A stretch of DNA of 5,774 nucleotides from Nitrososphaerales archaeon TH526 (GCA_014523665.1 JAATVR010000278.1:1-5774), one strand, 5' to 3'. Shown: positions 1 to 5,675, numbered from the stretch's first letter. Numbers and translations: made by a program. The notes: generated by a model from the sequence alone, not told the origin.

Positions 1-594
1 ATAGAGTTAGCTGCCAGGCTATTGGGTATTCCTTGTATTGGTGTTAATGACGAAATGTTGCGATATTTAGGACTGACCAGAAAAGATGTTCAGGACAAAC
101 ATCCACCAACTAATAAGAATAATCATTGGAAGAGTTTAAAGAGACTTGAATTAACAACACATCCAGAACTGAAGGAGATCGTATATCTCTCCAAATACAG
201 GATCGAAATAGATAAGGTTCATGTTAAGGTAGGGAGCAAAAGGCTATTTGAATATGTAAAACACAAGTTAGAGGAATACCACAGAGATCTAAATCGTGTC
301 ATTCCCCCAGAGTCTTATATACAGCCTGAAATACTAGGGGAACTTGCCTATGAGATGCATCGTATAGGAAAACCTGCAGGATCACCTGTAGCCTCAGAAA
401 TATATCGTGAACAGTCGGATTATGCTGGACTATGTAGTGATATTAATCTTCGTAGAACACTAAACGAAGACAGAGTTAGAAGGGCGATAGAAACAGATAA
501 GAATATTTATTGGGCATGTAAACAGTTATCCCCGATAGTCAAAAGGCTTGAGCAACTCAAAATAGATGATGACGAAGAAGAAGATGAAGAGTAG
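1..594 (+). CDS. Partial hypothetical protein with acidic C-terminal tail; possibly Toprim/Spo11-like C-terminal part
   Basis: The reading frame is open to the left edge (IELAARLLGIPCIG...), so the gene very probably starts outside the window; the in-frame TTG at 22 is not needed as a start. About 197 residues are visible and the stop is TAG at 592-594. Numbering from that TTG, the visible part begins with a GIPCIGVND strand, then YLGLTRKDV (residues 15-23), a basic stretch with K/R at 36-41, a segment IEIDKVHVKVGSKRLFEYVKH (61-81), an LNRVIPP turn (90-96), a helical C-terminal half and the tail DDDEEEDEE (182-190). The order 'xxLGxxxxDV, then KVE/D-type helix, then F-E/K-x-V helix' faintly recalls the region after the Toprim domain in TopoVIA/Spo11-like proteins. 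That is a memory-based impression, and the catalytic DxD part would lie upstream of the window. The acidic tail could serve in protein contacts or DNA mimicry. Coding is well supported; function is not. Confidence 0.75.
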   Translation: MELAARLLGIPCIGVNDEMLRYLGLTRKDVQDKHPPTNKNNHWKSLKRLELTTHPELKEIVYLSKYRIEIDKVHVKVGSKRLFEYVKHKLEEYHRDLNRVIPPESYIQPEILGELAYEMHRIGKPAGSPVASEIYREQSDYAGLCSDINLRRTLNEDRVRRAIETDKNIYWACKQLSPIVKRLEQLKIDDDEEEDEE

Positions 595-671
595 AACTTA
601 AACCTTTGAACGCCATATGCTGTTGTAGTATTAGTATGGCACCAATACCAAACAAGCAAATTTTCCTATGG

Positions 672-794
672 CTAATAGAGTAGCGTGGGCTGAAGCAAGG
701 CGGTCATCACTTGAAGAGGAATAAATAAGGAAAGCCTTCGAGCTGTCTCTATTGCAGCATCGAGTGTACTCTTTACAGCTGCCTTGTCCACCAC
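672..794 (-). pseudogene. Possible 40-codon gene remnant or small protein, minus strand
   Basis: On the minus strand a frame is open from 818 down to the TAG at 672-674. Starting at the GTG at 792-794 it reads MVDKAAVKSTLDAAIETARR and then LSLFIPLQVMTALLQPTLLY. It has an amphipathic first half, a hydrophobic second half and codons (AAG, GCA, ACA, ATA, GAG, AGG) like those of the terminase genes. The same frame upstream of the TAA at 819-821 continues protein-like (DCANIVLQGYQE) before another stop near 865, which suggests a broken gene rather than an intact one. The opposite strand is also open here (SLRAVSIAASSVLFTAALST-like), so one of the two must be a shadow. No family is recognised. Confidence 0.22.
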
Positions 795-930
795 GGCTTG
801 TGATTTAGCTACACAAGCTTACTCCTGGTAGCCTTGCAAAACAATATTCGCACAGTCAATATGCTAAGACGAACTTATAGATCACAACAGATTTCCTTTG
901 ATAAGTTTCAGACAGCGGGGGTAGCTCAAA

Positions 931-1007
931 AGAGTTGAAAGTCAGACTGGATAGGAATAAGCGTAAATCTGGAAAGGTCTAATATTACCCTAGTGGAGAG
1001 TTGAAAG
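931..1007 (+). repeat. 11-bp direct repeat AGAGTTGAAAG, two copies
   Basis: Perfect copies of AGAGTTGAAAG lie at 931-941 and 997-1007, 66 bp apart. The second copy sits between the ribosome binding site and the TTG start of the HTH gene. The spacing is about six helical turns, so the pair could be an operator for the HTH protein itself; this is inference only. Confidence 0.4.
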
Positions 1008-1011
1008 ATTG
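994..1011 (+). promoter_or_regulatory. Ribosome binding site deciding a TTG start
   Basis: TGGAGAG at 994-1000 is a purine-rich Shine-Dalgarno-like element 8 nt before TTG at 1009-1011. An in-frame TAG at 991-993 rules out any earlier start, and the first in-frame ATG is codon 92, so the TTG is the only start that keeps the HTH domain complete (a GTG at codon 15 would cut into it). Confidence 0.6.
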
Positions 1012-1536
1012 AGCACTGATGCGGAAAGGCTACAATGGCGTCGTAACAAGGTGCTAGAGCTGTCGAGTCAAGGTCGGAGTCAACCACAGATAGCAAGCAT
1101 ACTGCAGATTGGACTAGGTACTGTCAACAGAGATCTACAGTACTTAAGGCAGGAAGCGAAGGAGAACATCAAGAATTACATTAATGAAAAACTTCCCGAA
1201 GAGTACGAGAAAACAATTTGTGGCCTTAATACCATTCTAAGAGAAGCATGGAATATATCGCAAGCAAGGGAGACCGGGAACATGGAGAAGATAAAGGCGT
1301 TAAATCTAGCAAAGGATTGCTATTCAATGAAACTAGAACTGCTAACTAACGCAACAGTAGTAGACGATGCGATCAGGTTTGTACAGTCTAATCAATTCTT
1401 CACTAACTCAGGAGATTCTCGTCATGAAATCATTGAATCGATCAACGAAGTGAACGGAACGAAACGGAAAAACGAAATGGATAGGCTACCTTCACAGAGA
1501 AACGCTGAAGTGTTAACGGTCAATAGGATCTTTTAG
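1009..1536 (+). CDS. Helix-turn-helix protein, terminase small subunit (TerS)-like
   Basis: A 175-residue protein starting at TTG. The N-terminus holds a compact helix-turn-helix: helix 1 around residues 10-20 (WRRNKVLELSS), helix 2 around 25-33 (QPQIASIL) and recognition helix around 36-48 (GLGTVNRDLQYLRQ). A charged helical region follows at 48-125 (ENIKNYINEKLPEEYEK, then MEKIKALNLAKDCYSMKLELL), ending in TNATVVDDAIRFV. The tail (130-175) is polar and probably disordered. An N-terminal HTH followed by an oligomerising helical core is the architecture of phage terminase small subunits, which bind the packaging site and hand DNA to TerL. A TerL-like gene on the same strand 2.67 kb downstream supports this. 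Arginine codons are mostly AGA/AGG, as in the TerL gene. A simple transcription regulator is the main alternative. Coding is near certain; TerS role about even to good odds. Confidence 0.8.
   Translation: MSTDAERLQWRRNKVLELSSQGRSQPQIASILQIGLGTVNRDLQYLRQEAKENIKNYINEKLPEEYEKTICGLNTILREAWNISQARETGNMEKIKALNLAKDCYSMKLELLTNATVVDDAIRFVQSNQFFTNSGDSRHEIIESINEVNGTKRKNEMDRLPSQRNAEVLTVNRIF
1444..1519 (+). repeat. Iteron-like cluster of AACG motifs at the 3' end of the TerS-like gene
   Basis: The tetramer AACG begins at 1444, 1453, 1458, 1463, 1471, 1501 and 1515: seven times in 76 bp. The 7-mer AACGGAA occurs at 1453 and 1463, exactly one helical turn apart. The motifs fall in different codon phases, so they are not simply a repeated codon pair. 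An inverted copy (CCGTT) follows at 1548-1552. Phage packaging sites often lie inside the terS gene (known for P22 and SPP1), so this may be a TerS binding site. Biased lysine/asparagine/glutamate codons are the mundane alternative. Confidence 0.45.
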
Positions 1537-1554
1537 AATAATTCTATCCGTTAA
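1513..1554 (+). terminator. Bulged hairpin spanning the stop codon of the TerS-like gene
   Basis: TTAACGG (1513-1519) pairs perfectly with CCGTTAA (1548-1554). After a 3-nt bulge (TCA), ATAGGAT (1523-1529) pairs with ATTCTAT (1541-1547) with one G-T wobble, closing an 11-nt loop that contains the TAG stop (1534-1536). The total is 14 pairs. No T run follows directly, so it may be an mRNA 3' structure or a protein-binding site rather than a classical terminator. Confidence 0.5.
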
Positions 1555-1899
1555 GGGTAAAACAGTGCAATATCCCTAAGAGGGCATTTGTAGTGTAGGA
1601 TAACTGTCTCAGGACTATGAATACGGCGAAACTGAACCTGTTGAGCAAGTCATGAGATTCTAAGTCGGGAATAACTGCAGGTTCGGAGTGGACATTATAT
1701 CCGGCAGTCAGGCAATTCATTACAGAGCAGAAAAATTGTAGCATAGATAGGCGTCCAACAGAATGACCATTCTTCCATCGTCGTCCTATCCTTTTTTGAA
1801 GTGAAAAGAACACGACTGCAAGGCAATGACTATATATATAGATATTCTACGCAAAGTTCAATAGGCTACTCTTATCTATAACCTCATGAATTTTTCGCG
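1537..1899. other. 363-bp interval without a convincing gene
   Basis: No plus-strand ORF above about a dozen codons with a start is seen. A minus-strand frame (1544-1813, 89 codons from GTG) is open, but its composition and its complementarity to the hairpin region make it look fortuitous. A perfect inverted repeat GAACCTG/CAGGTTC (1634-1640 and 1678-1684) encloses a 37-nt loop with a nested ATTC/GAAT pair, which could be an RNA structure. The last 75 bp carry TATA-like elements for the downstream gene. Confidence 0.5.
1830..1880 (+). promoter_or_regulatory. TATA-like promoter elements upstream of the membrane protein gene
   Basis: CTATATATATAG at 1830-1841 is a perfect palindromic TATA-like box; transcription from about 25 nt downstream would give a leader of roughly 35-40 nt. 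A second element, TTATCTATA at 1872-1880, lies about 25 nt before the ATG at 1900 and would give a leaderless transcript, which is common in archaea. Which one is used cannot be told from sequence. Confidence 0.45.
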
Positions 1900-3264
1900 A
1901 TGACTAATGTAGAGGGCAATCGTACACTCATGAACAAATGGTTGTCCTCTGATAGGGTAGTCTTTGTAATTGTATCTGCAACAATAATTGGCTTAATATT
2001 CGAGACTGGAATTATTAGGGTATCTGGTTTTGTGGGTGTTCATGATATAAGGCCTGAGAGCACAATCTTTATCGGGCTGGGGTTACTATGTATATTTTCA
2101 CAATTAGTTATTTTGAACTATGTTCGTAATAAAGTCGGCAAAGTTTTCTTTTTTCGTACGAGCATGCATATTGGTATTATAAACAAAGTGGTAGTAATAA
2201 TTCAACTTGGAATTATTGCATTGCTGGTCATAGTCTTCTTGGAAATCTCATTTAACTTTAGCTACCATACAGTTCTCATAAAAGCTATCATCCTAGGCAG
2301 TTTCTTGACGGCATTAGCTCTGATGGCTATATTATCATGGCGATTCATAGTATGGATTAAATCAAACAAAAACCGTCTCATGCTGGTCTACCTGACAGCG
2401 AGTTTATTTATCTCAGTGAGTGCAATAGCTGGGATAGTATATTTTCTAGATCGGTTATCCTATCGACCAGATGTTATTTATCCTACAACATACGGTGGTT
2501 ACCTTACTCATGTAGAAATAGGAAATTCAGCACTTGTGTACTTTTATACTATTTCTTCTGCTATTGCATTTGTACTGCTTTGGATAGGCACTGTATTTTT
2601 GTTACAAAGCTATAGAAAGAAACTAGGTAGATGGAAATACTGGATTCTAATGTTCATCCCACTTCTGTATTTTCTGAGTCAATTTCAACCGGCAGTGCTA
2701 AATTTCTTACTTTCCTATGTTTCAGATGATCCTATGCTTTTTAATCTTGTTTATGTTTTAATGATAGATGCCAGCAGACCGGTAGGAGGAATTTTATTTG
2801 GCGTGGCTTTTATTTTAGTCGCACGTAAGCTACAGAACCGAGAAGTAAGGGGTTACATGGTAATTTCGGGGATAGGTCTCTTATTATTATTGGTATCTTT
2901 TGAGGCTCAGGCCTTGATAACTGCCCCATTTCCCCCACTTGGTTTATTATCAGGATCGTATTTTGGACTAGCGTCATTCCTAATCTTTATAGGACTTTAT
3001 GCGTCTGCAGTATCTATTTCTGAAGATTCTAGACTACGTGCTTCAATTCGTAAGTCAGTTGAATCAGAGGTTAGGTTCTTGGGAACCATCGGCGAAGCGG
3101 AGATGGATCGTAGGATTCTGGATAAAGTCCTAACCACGTCAAAAAACTTCTCAAAGATTATGCCTGAAGAGACTGGCGTCCCAAGTTCGCTATCGGATGA
3201 AGAAATCAAAGAATATATCGAAGAAGTTCTCGTAGAGACCCAAAAAAAAATCGCGGAACGATAA
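1900..3264 (+). CDS. Polytopic membrane protein of unknown function, about 10 TM segments with cytosolic tail
   Basis: A 454-residue integral membrane protein. Hydrophobic segments are seen at about 19-38, 55-76, 95-117, 124-152, 159-183, 208-236, 246-262, 284-308, 317-341 and 347-371, giving ten passes with both ends probably inside. The loop at 184-207 (PTTYGGYLTHVEIGN region) is the longest outside loop. The tail (375-454) is charged and helical: EDSRLRASIRKS, EVRFLGTIGEAEMDRRILDKVL, then a hinge with PEETGVPSSLSDEEIKEYIEEVL. I recall similar multi-TM proteins with 'EDSRLRxSIRKS' tails as a paralogous group in Nitrososphaeria without assigned function, but cannot verify this. No transporter, kinase or channel motif is recognised. 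The start is ATG 1900; ATG 1930 (codon 11) is an alternative that loses only a short polar extension. It uses CGN arginine codons more often than the terminase genes, consistent with a resident gene. Confidence 0.88.
   Translation: MTNVEGNRTLMNKWLSSDRVVFVIVSATIIGLIFETGIIRVSGFVGVHDIRPESTIFIGLGLLCIFSQLVILNYVRNKVGKVFFFRTSMHIGIINKVVVIIQLGIIALLVIVFLEISFNFSYHTVLIKAIILGSFLTALALMAILSWRFIVWIKSNKNRLMLVYLTASLFISVSAIAGIVYFLDRLSYRPDVIYPTTYGGYLTHVEIGNSALVYFYTISSAIAFVLLWIGTVFLLQSYRKKLGRWKYWILMFIPLLYFLSQFQPAVLNFLLSYVSDDPMLFNLVYVLMIDASRPVGGILFGVAFILVARKLQNREVRGYMVISGIGLLLLLVSFEAQALITAPFPPLGLLSGSYFGLASFLIFIGLYASAVSISEDSRLRASIRKSVESEVRFLGTIGEAEMDRRILDKVLTTSKNFSKIMPEETGVPSSLSDEEIKEYIEEVLVETQKKIAER
3242..3250 (-). 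terminator. T9 run, likely terminator of the secreted-protein gene
   Basis: Nine consecutive A on the plus strand read as T9 on the minus strand, 45 nt past the stop of the minus-strand gene. Oligo-T runs are the usual archaeal termination signal. The run lies inside the last codons of the convergent membrane protein gene (Gln-Lys-Lys), so the two transcripts would overlap at their 3' ends. Confidence 0.45.
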
Positions 3265-3294
3265 TCCTTAATTAATATTTTAGCACAATGAAAC
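3265..3294. terminator. A/T-rich convergent gap with TTAATTAA palindrome
   Basis: The 30-bp gap between two convergent stop codons holds the palindrome TTAATTAA (3268-3275) followed by ATATTTTAG. It is the natural termination zone for the plus-strand membrane protein gene. Confidence 0.4.
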
Positions 3295-3990
3295 CTACTC
3301 TACCTTCAATCGATACAACGTATCGTAATTAAAGTTGTAAGTTGGATCGATAGGATTCGTGACTCTAGCAGAAAGACCTACGGTGTGATTGCCTGCTGGA
3401 AGAGGCTTTACAAAGGCAAAATAACCGCCTGTTACAGCGTCCCATTTACCTGACCTTAAATCCAGCAAATTGTCATCAGGCACCGTCATGTTGAAAATTT
3501 TGCTTATAGCATAGTTTTGATCCAAACCGTTCAATCGTACACCATCAACCGTCGCATCAAAGGTGAGATATTTATCACCTTCAGTGGCGCATTTGATCAT
3601 ATCTGCTGGTTTGCTTGATTTAGCTTCGTCGGAAGTACATTCTCCAGTCCCAATTGGTATCATTATGGCATTCCCTGCTGGAATAGTACAGCTATATTCT
3701 TCTTTTCCCTGCAAATTATGAGTCAAGAAAGAAACATTTCCCGATTCTCCAACTGGGCACTTTACAAGATTGGAGTTAGCGACTGGGTGTTGTCCTTTGG
3801 GTATTTGTATGTTCCATTGCCACCACTCTGTCATCCAATCCTCATAAGGCACGCCATATGGTGTAGATCCCTTAAGAAATGTGCTTGGGCTTGACGATGC
3901 GCCGTAAGCCGCAAATGTGCCTACCGAAGGCACCAAGATCATGAATACGAGGAAGGTCACAAGGTGTAGTTTTTTATTCGTATGGAGCAT
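3295..3990 (-). CDS. Secreted protein of the uncharacterised 'WWQW' family
   Basis: A 231-residue exported protein. The N-terminus is a typical Sec signal peptide: K6-K7, hydrophobic 9-27, and a small-residue cleavage region around AAYGAS (28-32). The mature part opens with YGVPYEDWMTEWWQWNIQIP (45-64), then C78-PVGESGNVSFL, C101-TIPAGNAIMIPIGTGEC118, C134, a TFDATVDG strand (143-150) and the closing segment GGYFAFVKPLPAGNHTVGL (188-206). The layout 'W-x-x-x-WWQW-x-x-x-x-P, Cys, G-x-V-x-FL, Cys-x-x-PAG-x-A-x-x-xPI, and a late PLPAGxHT' matches, from memory, an uncharacterised secreted family found in many bacteria and in ammonia-oxidising archaea. Four cysteines could make two disulfides outside the membrane. 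ATG at 3990 is the first start and is preceded at a suitable distance by a TATA box. It is convergent with the membrane protein gene and divergent from the TerL gene. Function is unknown. Confidence 0.88.
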   Translation of the reverse strand: MLHTNKKLHLVTFLVFMILVPSVGTFAAYGASSSPSTFLKGSTPYGVPYEDWMTEWWQWNIQIPKGQHPVANSNLVKCPVGESGNVSFLTHNLQGKEEYSCTIPAGNAIMIPIGTGECTSDEAKSSKPADMIKCATEGDKYLTFDATVDGVRLNGLDQNYAISKIFNMTVPDDNLLDLRSGKWDAVTGGYFAFVKPLPAGNHTVGLSARVTNPIDPTYNFNYDTLYRLKVE

Positions 3991-4013
3991 CAGATCTCTG
4001 CAATATATTTAGA

Positions 4014-4026
4014 CTTTTATTATAAG
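4014..4026 (-). promoter_or_regulatory. TATA box of the secreted-protein gene
   Basis: On the minus strand the sequence reads CTTATAATAAAAG, centred about 30 nt before the ATG. Initiation about 25 nt downstream would place the transcript start within a few bases of the start codon, giving a leaderless or nearly leaderless mRNA. A further A/T stretch TAAATATATT lies at 4002-4011 and is probably too close to the ATG. Confidence 0.5.
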
Positions 4027-4058
4027 TGTTTGGTAGTAGTAGTGTTTCCACTCATACC

Positions 4059-4148
4059 ATGGACAAATCCATTAAATGTCGTCGCAGTATGGATTGGTAT
4101 ATGCCGACCGATCAATATTTTAGAGTTTATGAAATGGACTCTATCTAA
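4059..4148 (+). CDS. Possible very small protein (29 codons), uncertain
   Basis: In the 215-bp divergent gap an ATG at 4059 opens MDKSIKCRRSMDWYMPTDQY followed by FRVYEMDSI and a TAA; the same frame could start at GTG 4026 (40 codons). It has a natural amino-acid mix with aromatic and charged residues. A 68-codon frame (3982-4188) overlaps it on the same strand, and both cannot be real. No ribosome binding site or family is recognised, so this may be chance or a truncated remnant of a gene next to the terminase. Confidence 0.18.
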   Translation: MDKSIKCRRSMDWYMPTDQYFRVYEMDSI

Positions 4149-4205
4149 GTATATTGTACGAAATCTTAAGTTGCCTATGTACGATTAATAGATTAGTCGG
4201 ATGTC

Positions 4206-5675
4206 TTGACATTTAAAGATCTAAAGAAGAGAGTCAGTACCGATACACAGCAGCGGTTCCAGATTCTGGAATCACTAAGAGATAAGCCATTCTGGGTTTG
4301 GGACGTAGACAGCCACAGATTAGAAGATGCACGTACTTCTGGCAGCTGTTGTTTCAACCATATCATTGGCCTTCCGAAGAAGAGTGGATTGGAAAAACCA
4401 ATATTCGACTATGAAAAAATGATCATTGATAACCTACGTTCTACTAGGCACCTGTGGATTAAGAAGGCCACAGGTTTGGGGATAAGTGAACTCCTGCTTA
4501 GATTCATGGGTTGGTTGTGTGTTAAGGACGATACATTAAGGGGATCCCAGATGTGTATTGTTACTGGACCTAGAATCGATCTTGCTATTAATCTTATTGA
4601 CAGAATGAAACACCTGTTTAAGGAGACAACAAGCCTGGAGTTCGACACTAGAGAGACGGTCATAGAACTTAACGGAGTACACATAGAAGCATATCCTTCT
4701 CATCACTTGGATTCGATGAGAGGCTTGCCAAACGTATCTTTCATCTTACTAGACGAAGCGGACTTCTTCCCTCCAGGACAACAACAGGATGCAAGAGATG
4801 TTTCTGAGAGATACATCGGTAAATCAAACCCATGGATAGTCATGGTTAGCACGCCGAATGTGCCTGGTGGTCTCTTTGAGAAGATAGAAAGGGAGCCAGA
4901 AGATACCTGCCTGTATAGACGCTTATTCCTAGACTATACATTTGGTCTCGACAGAATTTACACAAGAGAAGAGATCGAGAAGGCCAAAGCGTCTCCTTCT
5001 TTTGAAAGAGAGTACAACCTCAAATACTTGGGTAAGGTTGGAAATGTCTTTCATACTCTAGACATAGAAGCAGCAATATGTACGCAGAAGGAAGGTCAGG
5101 AAATGATGGACTGGTCCACAAGCACTATGGTGGGCAGAAGTATGGGAATAGATGTGGCTTGGGGCGATACATCGAAGTTTGCAATAGTCATTACCCAATA
5201 CAGAAACAACAAGGTAGAAGTATTCTATGCAGAGAGCTTCGAGAAACCGTTGATGAATGAGATCATCAATCACATCATGCAACTAAAGCAGAGGCATCAT
5301 ATCACTAAATTATACTGTGACGGTGCAAATCCAGAGGTCATAAGGGAGTTGAAAGCAAGGATAGGTGAGTATCATGACTACTACGGGAGGCTAACAGAAG
5401 AACAGATTTGGTCTTTACGCAGTAGTAACAGCTGGCAGATAATACCTGTCAACTTTCAGAAGAGGCACAGAGAGATGCTTCAGTGGACGTATACGCTGAT
5501 GTCAAAGAGGTTCATCAAGATACACCCATCACTGCACAAACTTATAGTGTCTCTAAGAACTGCAATAGTGTCAGATGATTGGAAGCTAGACAAGCAGCAA
5601 ACATCACATCACGACACACTTGATTCACTGAGACTCTCCTTATGCAACTATGAACTGCCAAAGAACAATCCTTGA
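4206..5675 (+). CDS. terL: Terminase large subunit (TerL)-like packaging ATPase/nuclease
   Basis: 489 residues, the usual length for a TerL, with both domains in order. ATPase: P-loop-like KKATGLGISE (86-95), motif around SQMCIVTGPR (114-123), Walker B FILLDEAD (179-186; D183, catalytic E184), and coupling motif MVSTPN (213-218). RNase H-fold nuclease: GIDVAWGD (314-321; D316), YCDGAN (370-375; D372) and HHDTLDSL (468-475; D470 and/or D473), the expected acidic residues for two-metal catalysis. In tailed viruses TerL pumps DNA into the prohead and cuts concatemers. The P-loop lacks the lysine of GKT/S (it is GIS); a lysine at the start of the loop recalls the lambda gpA type. The start is TTG 4206: an in-frame TAG at 4194-4196 bars anything earlier and the first ATG is codon 72. 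The gene appears intact. It lies 2.67 kb after the TerS-like gene on the same strand. From memory, close relatives recur in Nitrososphaerales genomes and proviruses. Confidence 0.93.
   Translation: MTFKDLKKRVSTDTQQRFQILESLRDKPFWVWDVDSHRLEDARTSGSCCFNHIIGLPKKSGLEKPIFDYEKMIIDNLRSTRHLWIKKATGLGISELLLRFMGWLCVKDDTLRGSQMCIVTGPRIDLAINLIDRMKHLFKETTSLEFDTRETVIELNGVHIEAYPSHHLDSMRGLPNVSFILLDEADFFPPGQQQDARDVSERYIGKSNPWIVMVSTPNVPGGLFEKIEREPEDTCLYRRLFLDYTFGLDRIYTREEIEKAKASPSFEREYNLKYLGKVGNVFHTLDIEAAICTQKEGQEMMDWSTSTMVGRSMGIDVAWGDTSKFAIVITQYRNNKVEVFYAESFEKPLMNEIINHIMQLKQRHHITKLYCDGANPEVIRELKARIGEYHDYYGRLTEEQIWSLRSSNSWQIIPVNFQKRHREMLQWTYTLMSKRFIKIHPSLHKLIVSLRTAIVSDDWKLDKQQTSHHDTLDSLRLSLCNYELPKNNP

Larger units (their letters stand above)
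595..1008. other. 414-bp gene-poor interval with small inverted repeats and possible gene remnants
   Basis: No ORF of normal gene length lies here. Visible items are a perfect 6-bp inverted repeat GCCATA/TATGGC (612-617 and 635-640, 17-nt loop), another AGCTGT/ACAGCT (741-746 and 775-780), an 18-codon plus-strand ORF at 668-724 (MANRVAWAEARRSSLEEE), and a stretch open in several frames at 672-833. The most protein-like reading of that stretch is on the minus strand and is listed separately. The right end carries the direct repeat AGAGTTGAAAG and the ribosome binding site of the next gene. The interval could be a decayed gene, a regulatory leader or an unrecognised RNA. Confidence 0.5.

Noticed and set aside
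915..990. tRNA-like 5' end (GCGGGGGTAGCTCAA followed by a GAGT)
   Set aside because: The acceptor and D-stem start look tRNA-like, but no matching CCCCCGC 3' acceptor strand, TTCAAATC-type T-loop or credible anticodon stem follows. At most it is a fragment or chance.
1544..1813. 89-codon minus-strand frame
   Set aside because: GTG start with no ribosome site, unnatural composition, and it runs through the hairpin region; no recognisable family. Treated as fortuitous.
1481..1869. ATAGGCTAC occurring at 1481 and 1861
   Set aside because: A 9-mer pair at this distance can occur by chance, and no flanking symmetry suggests a target duplication.
2997..3209. Minus-strand frame inside the membrane protein gene
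   Set aside because: Serine-rich shadow opposite the charged tail; no start context.
3982..4188. 68-codon plus-strand frame in the divergent gap
   Set aside because: It begins inside the divergent secreted-protein gene and covers that gene's TATA box, and it lacks its own visible promoter or ribosome site.
4409..4684. Minus-strand frame inside the TerL gene
   Set aside because: Complement shadow of a strongly motif-supported coding region.
5058..5282. Minus- and plus-strand alternative frames inside the TerL nuclease domain
   Set aside because: They overlap the RNase H motifs in the TerL frame and have no features of their own.
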